A program made the position numbers and the translations under genes. A DNA stretch of 64,000 nt from Litorimonas sp039975855 (lineage in GTDB: Bacteria > Pseudomonadota > Alphaproteobacteria > Caulobacterales > Maricaulaceae). The notes beneath the pieces are model-generated. The model was not told the DNA's origin and made no database searches. It saw nothing but the letters and a program-made list of their open reading frames with translations. The DNA lies in NCBI GenBank assembly GCA_039975855.1, contig JBDWGH010000004.1, positions 186,001 through 250,000 of the forward strand, given 5' to 3'. The stretch's first letter is position 1, and every line of letters begins with the position of its first letter. This document shows positions 16,675-25,736 of this stretch, piece by piece.

Positions 16675-16730
16675 GCGGCACCTGTTGAGCTTAAGAATTG
16701 GCGCCGCTTTAGCCGTTGACCCGATCAGAT

Positions 16731-17276
16731 TCAATCACGGCATTTGTCGGGAACATCTGTGAAGACAAGAAAACAGTCACTAAAGTCATCTGCAGCTTCG
16801 TTCACCAGAACCAGCGACCCCAAAGTCACGATTGTTACACCGGCCCCAACAAGCAAAAGAGAAGAATTTCTTTCTTTCGATTCGGGGCTCTTTTCCTCAG
16901 TTTCAGCATTCTCATCCGCATGTAGTATTGCGAAAGTCGGCTGATAGATTTCCTGCCCAGAAAACTCCAAGCTCGGCGTCTTGAAGGAATATGCGCCAAG
17001 ATCCAGGAGGTTCAAACGCTCCGCCCCTAAACGTCCAATTGGGGAATTAAAATCATCACGCGCCAGGCTCAATCCGATACCGAAACGAGGTTTATCTGCA
17101 AGTCGGCGATGGTCAGTTGCGCCCAGAGGTATAGAGAATGTAACTGATGTCTGCAGATTTAGATCGCCAAACCCCTGGTCCTGTAATCCGTCATTGAGTT
17201 GGGCGTTCGCGAGGCCGGGGCTCAAACACAAAAGAGCTAATGATATTCCGAGCACTTGGCGTTTAAATTTTTTCAT
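16731..17276 (-). CDS. Exported hypothetical protein with C-terminal membrane segment
   Basis: This 181-residue protein is not recognised. A Sec signal peptide (KRQVLGISLALLCLSPGLANAQ, cut near residue 25) is followed by a beta-strand-like region (TSVTFSIPLG, FGIGLSLARD) reminiscent of outer-membrane beta proteins. A charged stretch (ENAETEEKSPESKER) leads to a hydrophobic helix (LLLVGAGVTIVTLGSLVLV) and a Cys-containing tail. The start at 17276 has a good GAGGGAAG ribosome site; an in-frame ATG at 17324 would put extra residues before the signal. Its transcription may be independent of the neighbours. Confidence 0.7.
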   Translation of the reverse strand: MKKFKRQVLGISLALLCLSPGLANAQLNDGLQDQGFGDLNLQTSVTFSIPLGATDHRRLADKPRFGIGLSLARDDFNSPIGRLGAERLNLLDLGAYSFKTPSLEFSGQEIYQPTFAILHADENAETEEKSPESKERNSSLLLVGAGVTIVTLGSLVLVNEAADDFSDCFLVFTDVPDKCRD

Positions 17277-17356
17277 CTTGCTTCCCTCTGTTTTCCCCTT
17301 GGTAAGGGATTTTTGGAGAACCAAGCATCACTCTTTGTGACACATCGCATCACTTA

Positions 17357-18322
17357 CTAGTTTGGATCAAAGGCATCCCGAACACGTATTGCCGTATCCG
17401 CAAAGTCAGAAAATACGCCGTCCACGCTGAGTTCATAATAGGCCTTCATTTCGGTCTCTATATCAGCAAATGTTTCATCCAACTGATCATCGCGAAACGT
17501 CCAAGGATGAACAGCCAGGCCGGCTGAATGCGCTTCTTTGACGAAACCCGTATCAACGCCGTCTTTTCCAATTAGGAGCTTTTTATAAGGCCCGACTCCA
17601 TCAACTGTCTCCGCAATCAATCCAAAATCTGGGAGACTTTGTGTAAGGAAGATTAGTTTTAAATCCGTCAATTCATTCAAACGTTTCAAATTTTCTAATT
17701 CAAAAGATTGGATGAAAATTGGCGCATCCGCATCGTCATATCCATATAGCGCGAGCAAGTTCAGCAACGACTCATCGTGACTAAGACCAACACGAGCAAA
17801 GGCCGCAGGCTGCTTAGTCTCGGAATATATTCCAATTTGTCGGGCGGCAGTGTTGCGGGAGTCGACCAAGTTCAAAATTTCTTGGAAAGTTGGGATTTCA
17901 TATTGATCATCAAATGTCTTTGACCGTCCGTCTCGTGGCTGGCGCGCTTTCAGCGTTTTGATCTCCGCCAAAGTGAAATCTTCTACAAACCAATCCAACC
18001 CCGTATGCGCCGGATCGCTGCGTCGGCGGTCCGCAAACTCAGTCTTATCCGACACATTGGTCGAACCGGACAAATAACGGTCGTGCCGCGCCACCAAATG
18101 ACCGTCTTTGGTAATTACCAGATCAGGTTCAATGTAATCCGCGCCCATCTCAATCGCGCGTTCATAGGCGGCTAGTGTATGTTCAGGGAGAACGCCAGAC
18201 GCGCCGCGATGCGCAATAACAATCGGAGCGTCTCCAGAGAGGGTTTTCCAATCCATCTTATTCATCTCACTACTACAACTAACCAGTGTCAAAGCTAGCA
18301 AAGCAAATTTAATGCGCATCAT
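17357..18322 (-). CDS. Glycerophosphodiester phosphodiesterase lipoprotein (GlpQ type)
   Basis: The enzyme hydrolyses glycerophosphodiesters from phospholipid head groups to glycerol-3-phosphate and an alcohol. A lipobox (LTLVSC) is followed by the GDPD TIM barrel: VIAHRGASGVLPEHTLAAYERA with the catalytic His/Arg, YIEPDLVITKDG with the metal-binding Glu and Asp, and VARHDRYL. It is periplasmic-type, like GlpQ rather than UgpQ. The start codons at 18322 or 18319 overlap the 3' end of polA, so it is probably transcribed behind polA. Its product could feed GlpD, encoded 7 kb away. Confidence 0.92.
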   Translation of the reverse strand: MMRIKFALLALTLVSCSSEMNKMDWKTLSGDAPIVIAHRGASGVLPEHTLAAYERAIEMGADYIEPDLVITKDGHLVARHDRYLSGSTNVSDKTEFADRRRSDPAHTGLDWFVEDFTLAEIKTLKARQPRDGRSKTFDDQYEIPTFQEILNLVDSRNTAARQIGIYSETKQPAAFARVGLSHDESLLNLLALYGYDDADAPIFIQSFELENLKRLNELTDLKLIFLTQSLPDFGLIAETVDGVGPYKKLLIGKDGVDTGFVKEAHSAGLAVHPWTFRDDQLDETFADIETEMKAYYELSVDGVFSDFADTAIRVRDAFDPN

Positions 18323-21149
18323 TCCAATTCTTTGCCGCATTGGCCTCGACCAATAATGGCACGCTTATATCGATTGCAGGTCTGTGGGCATTTTCCATCG
18401 TTGGGACGACGATATCAATAAGGGTATTCGCCTGGGTTTCCGGCACTTCAAAGACGAGTTCATCATGAACCTGTAGGAGCAATCTTGCCCCTTCTACATC
18501 TTTAATCGCGTCCGGCATTTTTATCATTGCACGCCGCATAATATCCGCAGCAGCACCTTGGATGGGTGCATTGATTGCCTGCCGTTCGGCAAAAGCCCGA
18601 GACATCTGGTTAGTGTCGCGAATGCCTTTGATATGGCACTTACGGCCCATAATCGTCGTAATATATCCATATTCACGGGCTTCGGCTTTCGCTTCCTCCA
18701 TATAGGCTTTGATGCCCGGGAATTTTTCAAAATAGGTTTTGATGTAGTCGGAGGCCTCACCTCGACTGATACCAATATTTTTCGCGAGCCCGAATGCAGA
18801 TATGCCGTAAATGATGCCGAAGTTAATGGCTTTCGCATTGCGGCGAACTTCAGGGGTCATTTCTGACAAAGGAACACCGAACATTTCGCTTGCGGTCAAT
18901 GCATGGATATCGACCCCATCAGCAAAGGCCTGTTTCATCGTTTTCAAATCAGCGATGTGAGCAAGAAGCCTGAGCTCGATCTGCGAATAGTCCGCTGCGA
19001 CTAATACATGTCCTGTTTCAGCAACAAAGGCATCACGGATCTTCCGTCCCATTTCCGTGCGGATAGGAATATTTTGTAAGTTCGGGTCAGATGAAGACAA
19101 TCGCCCTGTTGTGGTAGCAGCCAGAGAGTAACTTGTATGCACACGGCCAGTCTCTGGATTAATTTGCGAGACAAGCGCATCCGTATAAGTCGATTTCAAC
19201 TTGGAATATTGTCTCCAATCCAGAACGATCCTTGGCAAGGCTTCGCCCGCATCTGCCAACGTTTCGAGAACATCTACCCCCGTTTTCCACGCGCCCGTCT
19301 TCGTCTTCTTGCCGCCTTCTAGGCCCATATTGTCGAACAGGATTTCGCCAATCTGTTTTGGGGAACCAATATTAAACTTTGTACCGGCGAGTTCATATGC
19401 CTCGTCTTCGAGTTGGGCCATCTTCTGCGCGAACATCCCGGACAAGCGATTTAGCTCGGAACGATCAACTTTAATGCCTTCATTTTCCATCTTCGCCGTC
19501 ACAGCAGGTAACGGACGATCCAATGTTTCATAGGCTGTCGCCACATTCGCGAGCGCGAGTTTGGGTTTGAGGAATCTCCATAGACGCAAAGTCACATCTG
19601 CATCCTCAGCCGCGTAAGGCGTCGCAACATCAAGTTCGATTTCATCGAAAGTTTTTTGAGATTTACCTGTACCGGCAATTTCTTTGAACGGTATGGCCGT
19701 ATGCCCAAAATACAGTTCTGACATGGCGTCCATACCATGACCGCGCAATCCAGCTTCCAAGGCATAGGAGATAAGCATGGTATCATCATATGGCGCAGGG
19801 TGCAGGCCATATCGGTGAAAGACGCCCAGATCATACTTAAAATTCTGCCCAATTTTCAGAACATGGGGTGCGTGAAGCATGGGCTCCAATATCGCCAATG
19901 CTTCATCGATTGGGATTTGTTTCGGGGCATCCGCGCCAAACATATCGCCGCCCGCTTCCGTGTTCCCTGCACCGACGTGAGCCAGCGGAATGTAGCAGGC
20001 TTCATTGTCATCAACCGCCAAGCAAACTCCGACCATCTTCGCCGCAGCTGAATCAAGACTATTTGTTTCCAAATCTACGGCGACCACACCTTTTGTCATT
20101 GCGCGCTCAACCCAATCGCGCAGCACGTCGGCGTCCTGCACGCAAACATATTTATCCCGATCAAAGACTATATTTTGCGGTGCGTTTAAATCCCCCGGAG
20201 CCGTCGCTTCTGGTGCGGTATCATCTTTACGAAGACCATTCGTCTCGCCTGCCCCCAACGCCGCGCGAACACGAGCCGTGAGCGTACGGAAAGTCATACG
20301 TTCTAAGAAATCAAATAGAACATCCACATCCGGATCAGTAACAGCGAGGTCTTCCAGAGGAACTTCCAAATCAATGTCAGTTTTCAAGGTCACGAGCTGT
20401 TTAGACAACAGCGCCATTTCCTTATTAGACATCATTTTCTCGCGACGACCTTTTTGAGGGATCTCATGAGAGCGCTCCAACAACTCTTCCAATGGGCCAT
20501 ATTCATTAAGCAACAGAACGGCCGTCTTCACACCAATACCCGGCACGCCCGGAATATTATCGACACTGTCACCCGCTAGAGCCTGAACATCTATGACGCG
20601 ATCCGGTTTCACTCCGAATTTCTCTTCGACCTCTTTAATCCCGATGTCTTTGTTCTTCATCGGGTCCCGCATGATGACGTTTTCAGTCACCAACTGCATA
20701 AGGTCTTTATCAGAACTGATGATGGTGCAGCGCGCACCCGCTTCGTCGGCGATGCGAGCATAAGTCGCGATCAGGTCATCTGCTTCAAAGCCCGTCATTT
20801 CAATTGAGGCCGCCCCAAAAGCAACAGTCGCTTCGCGGGTTAAAGGAAATTGCGGTATTAGCTCTTCAGGCGTCTCGCCTCGATTAGCTTTATATAGATC
20901 ATATATGTCATTTCGGAACGTCTTGCCTGACGCATCAAAGATAACGGCAAAATGGGTTGGTCGATCCAAGTCCGTCTGATTATTCATTAATTTGAACAAC
21001 ATGTTCGAGAATCCGGCCACCGCACCAATCGGCAGACCATCAGTTTTACGGGTCAAAGGCGGTAAGGCGTGAAACGCCCTGAAAATATAGGCGGACCCAT
21101 CGACCAAAACGACGTGGGAGTTCTTATCAATCGGGGCTGTAGCGCTCAT
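18309..21149 (-). CDS. polA: DNA polymerase I
   Basis: PolA removes RNA primers and fills gaps in replication and repair. The 946-residue chain has all three domains. The N-terminal 5'-nuclease runs from VDGSAYIFRAFHA with ALAGDSVDNIPGVPGIG. The 3'-5' exonuclease has intact DLETNSL (Exo I), NFKYDLGV (Exo II) and YAAEDADVTL (Exo III), so proofreading should work. The polymerase has DYSQIELR (motif A), RRNAKAINFGIIYG (motif B) and VHDELVFE (motif C). The start at 21149 gives the normal MSATAPIDKN..VVLVDGSAY N-terminus. The TonB-like gene is divergent, with its chosen start about 70 bases away. Confidence 0.97.
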   Translation of the reverse strand: MSATAPIDKNSHVVLVDGSAYIFRAFHALPPLTRKTDGLPIGAVAGFSNMLFKLMNNQTDLDRPTHFAVIFDASGKTFRNDIYDLYKANRGETPEELIPQFPLTREATVAFGAASIEMTGFEADDLIATYARIADEAGARCTIISSDKDLMQLVTENVIMRDPMKNKDIGIKEVEEKFGVKPDRVIDVQALAGDSVDNIPGVPGIGVKTAVLLLNEYGPLEELLERSHEIPQKGRREKMMSNKEMALLSKQLVTLKTDIDLEVPLEDLAVTDPDVDVLFDFLERMTFRTLTARVRAALGAGETNGLRKDDTAPEATAPGDLNAPQNIVFDRDKYVCVQDADVLRDWVERAMTKGVVAVDLETNSLDSAAAKMVGVCLAVDDNEACYIPLAHVGAGNTEAGGDMFGADAPKQIPIDEALAILEPMLHAPHVLKIGQNFKYDLGVFHRYGLHPAPYDDTMLISYALEAGLRGHGMDAMSELYFGHTAIPFKEIAGTGKSQKTFDEIELDVATPYAAEDADVTLRLWRFLKPKLALANVATAYETLDRPLPAVTAKMENEGIKVDRSELNRLSGMFAQKMAQLEDEAYELAGTKFNIGSPKQIGEILFDNMGLEGGKKTKTGAWKTGVDVLETLADAGEALPRIVLDWRQYSKLKSTYTDALVSQINPETGRVHTSYSLAATTTGRLSSSDPNLQNIPIRTEMGRKIRDAFVAETGHVLVAADYSQIELRLLAHIADLKTMKQAFADGVDIHALTASEMFGVPLSEMTPEVRRNAKAINFGIIYGISAFGLAKNIGISRGEASDYIKTYFEKFPGIKAYMEEAKAEAREYGYITTIMGRKCHIKGIRDTNQMSRAFAERQAINAPIQGAAADIMRRAMIKMPDAIKDVEGARLLLQVHDELVFEVPETQANTLIDIVVPTMENAHRPAIDISVPLLVEANAAKNWNDAH

Positions 21150-21219
21150 AATGCAGCTTCTGCGCGCCAGACCCTGCAATTTCAATAGCGCCCCCGATTT
21201 TCTCGCCTATAAATGGGAT

Positions 21220-22146
21220 ATGTATCAAGTGATCGACGAACAAGATGATGAGGATCTCGCCGCAGGGCGTGGGTTTTCAGTCTTACCATTCCTGATTGGC
21301 GCGGTTTTAGCGGGAATCGTGTTCTTCATCGTTTGGTTGATGAGCCCAGGACAGCAAATTGAACCCGGAGTAAGCGTGGAGACCCCTGCATCCCGCGCGG
21401 CCTATCTGACCGCTTTATCCGAACCAAACCCAGCCGTGCGCCGTGCGCGGCTTATGGACTATCAACGTGTATATCCTGATACAGACCGGAGCGCAGCGAT
21501 TGAAACCCAGTTAGACGTTATCAATGCAGCAGAACTGGAAGATTGGGACTTCCTAGTCCAAGCCGTTTATGACGAACGCGCACCGCTGGGAGACAAACAA
21601 ACCGCAATGGCGGATTATGAGAAGCTTTGGAACGGACGCCTTTTGGGTGGTCGCGGTGAGGAACTCGAGTCGCTTCGTAATATTTTAGATGAAACAAAAG
21701 CGGTTGATGCTCTGCCTGACAGATCACTTGATCCTGGAGAGAGTCCGATTTCAGAGGCTATTCCATCTGATGTGTTGGCCGGTGCGCCGCCGAGCATGGC
21801 CGTAACGTTCCCCGTCTTCGAACCTCAGCCCGATACTCAACCTTCGTCGTCAACAAAGGACGTTGTTGTACAACCTACCGTCCGACGCAATCGTAGCCCC
21901 AATTACCCTCGTTCTGCCAAACGCAGGAATATTGGAGCCATTGTTGTTGTGGCGATGAATATCGACGATAAAGGCCGCGTTGCTTCTGTCGACATTGTTG
22001 ATATTGAAGCTGAACGGTATCAAAAAGAATTTATCCGCGCGGCTGAACGCGCCGCAAAACGCACACGATTCAACCCTAAAACCGTGAACGGCAAACCCGT
22101 TCCAGCAATAGGTGTTCGCAAGCGATATATTTTCCGGAGCGAATAA
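21220..22146 (+). CDS. TonB-like energy transducer with C-terminal TonB domain
   Basis: The protein has a short acidic cytoplasmic N-terminus and one membrane helix (FLIGAVLAGIVFFIVWLM, about residues 24-42). A long periplasmic region of helical, TPR-like character follows. A TonB C-terminal fold of about 80 residues closes the chain (NYPRSAKRRNIGAIVVVAMNID...RFNPKTVNGKPV). TonB domains couple the proton motive force, via ExbBD, to outer-membrane receptors. The middle region lacks the usual Pro-rich spacer, so this may be a TonB-domain protein with another job. The start at 21220 puts the membrane helix near the N-terminus. The stop overlaps the asparaginase start (TAATG). Confidence 0.82.
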   Translation: MYQVIDEQDDEDLAAGRGFSVLPFLIGAVLAGIVFFIVWLMSPGQQIEPGVSVETPASRAAYLTALSEPNPAVRRARLMDYQRVYPDTDRSAAIETQLDVINAAELEDWDFLVQAVYDERAPLGDKQTAMADYEKLWNGRLLGGRGEELESLRNILDETKAVDALPDRSLDPGESPISEAIPSDVLAGAPPSMAVTFPVFEPQPDTQPSSSTKDVVVQPTVRRNRSPNYPRSAKRRNIGAIVVVAMNIDDKGRVASVDIVDIEAERYQKEFIRAAERAAKRTRFNPKTVNGKPVPAIGVRKRYIFRSE

Positions 22147-22646
22147 TGTCCTATCCTCCAAATGGCGGTCCAGTCGGTGTACTCATTACGGGCGGAACAT
22201 TAGACAAAGTCCATGATACGGCATCAGAAAGCCTCGTACTCGATGGACAAACTCGCGTACCGGATATCTATGCCCAAGGCCGGGCAAAAATCTCTCGGTT
22301 TGAAACGCTCCTGCAGATTGACAGTCTCGACATGACTGATGCCCACCGTGCAAAAATCTTAAAAGCAGTGAAGGCGGCTCCCGAAAACCGCCTGGTGATT
22401 ACCCACGGCACAGGAACGATGGAATTGACGGCCAAGGCACTGGACGGAGAAATCGGACAGAAGACAGTTGTCCTGACCGGGGCAATGCGTCCCTGGACGC
22501 TCGGGCGATCAGATGGAAATTTCAATCTCGGCGGAGCCGTTATTGCGGCCCGCTTGCTTCCTGCTGGCGTTTACGGCGTCATGAATGGCCGCGTGTTCAC
22601 CGCCCAAGATTTACATAAAAACGTCAAAACCGGTCGGTTCGATTAG
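22146..22646 (+). CDS. Small asparaginase-domain protein
   Basis: This 166-residue protein covers only the N-terminal asparaginase domain. It contains the first catalytic Thr (ITGGTLDK, about residue 18), a second Thr in HGTGTMEL (about 82) and TGAMRPW (about 113). Short single-domain versions are a known family in proteobacteria, so the length alone is not evidence of truncation. The usual catalytic Asp of the Thr-Asp pair (HGTDTM) is Gly here, so activity is doubtful. Its ATG overlaps the stop of the TonB-like gene, which implies coupled translation. Confidence 0.82.
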   Translation: MSYPPNGGPVGVLITGGTLDKVHDTASESLVLDGQTRVPDIYAQGRAKISRFETLLQIDSLDMTDAHRAKILKAVKAAPENRLVITHGTGTMELTAKALDGEIGQKTVVLTGAMRPWTLGRSDGNFNLGGAVIAARLLPAGVYGVMNGRVFTAQDLHKNVKTGRFD

Positions 22647-22666
22647 TATCGTATCTTGTTGAAAAC

Positions 22667-22756
22667 TTAGACGACGATCATCTTGCCAATGACGGCTCCA
22701 ACCAATCCGATAAGGTCACCGACCGGATACAGGCCCCGAATGGAGGGTTGTTCCAT
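22667..22756 (-). CDS. Possible 29-residue membrane micro-protein
   Basis: A short frame reads MEQPSIRGLYPV followed by a hydrophobic GDLIGLVGAVIGKMIVV tail, then TAA. The tail looks like a single membrane helix and resembles the Gly-rich ends of small GlsB/YeaQ-type membrane proteins. No good ribosome site precedes it. It may be a real micro-protein or a leftover gene end. Confidence 0.3.
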   Translation of the reverse strand: MEQPSIRGLYPVGDLIGLVGAVIGKMIVV

Positions 22757-22824
22757 AAAACACTAACGCTACATCGAATGTCTCGCTATTATTACCCAAA
22801 CCTGATGACCGGACGGAGCTTTCC

Positions 22825-25665
22825 ATGACTTCTATCTTACGTAATTCCCTATTGGCTTTCGCTGCACCCCTGGCCTTGATCGCCTGCCAACCTCAGAGCG
22901 CCGAGGCCCCACAAAAATCTGATGCTGCGCTGGATTTGAACTTTGAGAAAATCACGCTCGACAATGGGCTGGATGTTGTTTTTCACGTTGACCGGTCTGA
23001 CCCTGTTGTCGCAATCAACCTCGCAGCTCATGTCGGCTCTGCAAGGGAAACAGAAGGCCGCACCGGTTTCGCGCATTTGTTCGAGCACCTTTTATTCCTC
23101 GATTCCGAGAACCTTGGATATGGCGGTTTAGACAGCATGAACACCCGCATTGGCGGCGAAGGCACGAATGGATTTACGACCAATGACATGACGCAATATT
23201 TCCAAGCGGTTCCAAAAGATGCCTTGGAGAAAGTCATCTGGGCGGAGGCGGATAAGTTGGGTTGGTTCATCGAAACCGTCAGCCAGGACGTCATCGACAA
23301 TGAGAAACAAGTCGTCAAAAATGAAAAACGCCAACGCGTCGATAATGCGCCCTATGGCCATAATTGGTACGTCATTGGCAAAGCGCTCTACCCGACTGAC
23401 CATCCGTATAACTGGCAGGTAATTGGATCTTTGGAGGATCTAGATGCTGCGAGCCTTCAGGATACGCGAGACTTTTACTCCCGCTGGTACGTTCCGAACA
23501 ACGTCACCGTCACAATTTCCGGAGATTTTGATGTCGCCGAAGCCAAAGCCCATGTAGAAAAATACTTCGGTGAAATTCCGCGCGGTAAAGACATTGAGCC
23601 CTATGGCGCGCGCCCCGGAAAATTGGATGAAACGATAAAGTTGGTCCACGAAGATAATTTCGCGACCGTTCCCCGTCTGACCCATGTCTGGCCCACGGTC
23701 GAACAATATCACCCAGACAGCTACGCCCTTGAAATCTTAGGCAGCTATTTGAGCGACGGCAAGACGGCCCCATTTAATGAGGTTCTCGTTGACGAAGAGA
23801 AACTGTCGCCGGGCGTTGGCACCTTTTCCAACACATCCGAAATTGCGGGGGAGTTTTACCTGATAGCGCCGTCTAACGCTGGTACAGACTTGGATGACTT
23901 GCTGCCTGCAATAGAGACAGCCTTTGGACGCTTTGAAGCGAATGGCATACCTCAGAAGGACCTCGATCGGATTAAGACCACGATCGAAGTCGATTTTTAT
24001 GGTAATTTTAATAGTGCCCTTAACAAAGCCATTGCGCTGTCAGAATATAATCTCTTCACGGACAATCCGGGCGCTTACAAAGACGACCTTGCTGGGTATC
24101 GCGGCGTCACGCGCGAAGACGTTATGCGGGTTTATGAGATCTATCTAAAAGACAAACCATCGGTGATGACCAGCTTTGTCCCGCAAGGCGAACCCGCATT
24201 AGGCGTCGAAGGGTCATCAAAAGCGGACGTTGTGGAAGAAGTCATTGTTGAAGGTGAAGGCGCAGCCGTAGAATTTGACCCTGCCGCGCGCGTGATCGAA
24301 AACCCAACACCGTCGAGTTTTGACCGCACGATTGAACCGGAATTTGGCGAAGGCTATGACCTTCCGTCACCAACTGTTTGGCAAACAACATTTGACAATG
24401 GGCTAAATGTGCTGGGTCTTAACAGTGACGAAATCCCGGTCATCAATTTCTCCATGAAACTGGATGCTGGACGTCTGCGTAACGCGGTCACTTCACCAGC
24501 CTTGGCCGGAATGACGGCCGACATGCTTTCTAAAGGTACAGCCAATAAAACTACGGCGGAGCTCGAAGAGGCTATAGGTGCCTTGGGCTCCACGATTAAT
24601 GTGAGTGCTGGCGACACAGGTGTTTTTGTATCTGGCACGACCTTGTCTCGCAATTTCGATGCGACCATGGCGCTTACACAGGAAATGCTGTTTGAACCGC
24701 GCTGGGACGAAGAAGAATTCGAAACTCTGAAAAACCAAGTCACACAAGCCATCACGCAATCACAAGGCAATCCAAACGCTATTGCACGGCGAGAATTAGC
24801 TGAACTACGTTATCCAGAAAACTCGCCGCTGCATCACGCAGGCGGAACTGGATATGGTAGCGCCGATGCTCTGGAGTCAATTTCTTTGGTTGACCTTCAG
24901 GGTTTTCACGCTGCGCACTATACGTTGAATGGCGCGTCTCTGCGGTTGGCTGGGGATTATGATCAGAACGCCGTCAGATCGATTTGGGACAATGCGGATA
25001 TCGGCCCTGCCCTTGAGGCAAAGCCCTCTGCGGCCTCTCCTCTAACGGCTGTTTCAGAGGCGAGGGTTTATTTTTATGATGTTCCGGGTGCTAAGCAATC
25101 TGTGTTGAGAATGACCCGTCCCGCGCTATCAGCGAAGGATGCAGATTACGCTTTGGCCGAGGCGATCAACTTCCCGCTGGGCGGAATCTATACATCCAAG
25201 CTCAACACGCAATTGCGCGTAGAAAAAGGATATACTTACGGCATTCGGTCGGGCTTTAATGGTGGCAAAGATTATGGCACATTCGCTGTGTCGTCCTCTG
25301 TGAGATCCAATGTGACAAAAGAGTCTTTGGAGCTCATTCGGAATATTTTGGCGACACATGGTCCTGAAACGACCGACGCCGAGCTAGCAGAATTGAAAGA
25401 AGCTTTGCTGCGTGGACAGGCGCTGAAAACAGAGACTTTGAATGATAAGCTCGGCATGTTGGGCGAGATTGATGCTTATGGTTATGCGCCGGATTACCGC
25501 GCACAGAATGCCAAAGCGATTTCGGCCATGACCCTCGAGGATTTCAAACGCATAGCCGCCGCGCATATCAAGCCGGATGCGATGCAATATCTCGTCGTCG
25601 GTGATGCGGAAACGCAAGCTGATGCGGTTAAGAGCTTAGGTCTGCCTGTGGAGATGATTGAGTAG
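22825..25665 (+). CDS. M16-family zinc metalloprotease lipoprotein (two pitrilysin repeats)
   Basis: This is a 946-residue periplasmic-type insulinase-family protease. A lipobox (LALIAC) is followed by the zinc motif HLFEH (inverted HxxEH, about residues 84-88) in the first M16 domain, with the downstream Glu in the ENEKQVVKNEKR-like helix. Middle M16_C domains and a second M16 pair (from about residue 510, NGLNVLGLNSDEIPV) complete the clam-shell. The second copy lacks the zinc motif, as is usual for this family. It probably degrades peptides in the envelope. The gene has its own upstream spacer and is followed by another lipoprotein gene. Confidence 0.95.
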   Translation: MTSILRNSLLAFAAPLALIACQPQSAEAPQKSDAALDLNFEKITLDNGLDVVFHVDRSDPVVAINLAAHVGSARETEGRTGFAHLFEHLLFLDSENLGYGGLDSMNTRIGGEGTNGFTTNDMTQYFQAVPKDALEKVIWAEADKLGWFIETVSQDVIDNEKQVVKNEKRQRVDNAPYGHNWYVIGKALYPTDHPYNWQVIGSLEDLDAASLQDTRDFYSRWYVPNNVTVTISGDFDVAEAKAHVEKYFGEIPRGKDIEPYGARPGKLDETIKLVHEDNFATVPRLTHVWPTVEQYHPDSYALEILGSYLSDGKTAPFNEVLVDEEKLSPGVGTFSNTSEIAGEFYLIAPSNAGTDLDDLLPAIETAFGRFEANGIPQKDLDRIKTTIEVDFYGNFNSALNKAIALSEYNLFTDNPGAYKDDLAGYRGVTREDVMRVYEIYLKDKPSVMTSFVPQGEPALGVEGSSKADVVEEVIVEGEGAAVEFDPAARVIENPTPSSFDRTIEPEFGEGYDLPSPTVWQTTFDNGLNVLGLNSDEIPVINFSMKLDAGRLRNAVTSPALAGMTADMLSKGTANKTTAELEEAIGALGSTINVSAGDTGVFVSGTTLSRNFDATMALTQEMLFEPRWDEEEFETLKNQVTQAITQSQGNPNAIARRELAELRYPENSPLHHAGGTGYGSADALESISLVDLQGFHAAHYTLNGASLRLAGDYDQNAVRSIWDNADIGPALEAKPSAASPLTAVSEARVYFYDVPGAKQSVLRMTRPALSAKDADYALAEAINFPLGGIYTSKLNTQLRVEKGYTYGIRSGFNGGKDYGTFAVSSSVRSNVTKESLELIRNILATHGPETTDAELAELKEALLRGQALKTETLNDKLGMLGEIDAYGYAPDYRAQNAKAISAMTLEDFKRIAAAHIKPDAMQYLVVGDAETQADAVKSLGLPVEMIE

Positions 25666-25736
25666 TTTAATCCAAGGATTTCGTTTCGCGAAACGTCCTA
25701 CCACATGAGTAAACAATATCGCTGAGGACCAAGACT

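Noticed and set aside
22146..22646. Reading the short asparaginase as a truncated pseudogene
   Set aside because: Single-domain proteins of this length are a known family, and the frame ends cleanly after the RFD region typical of it.
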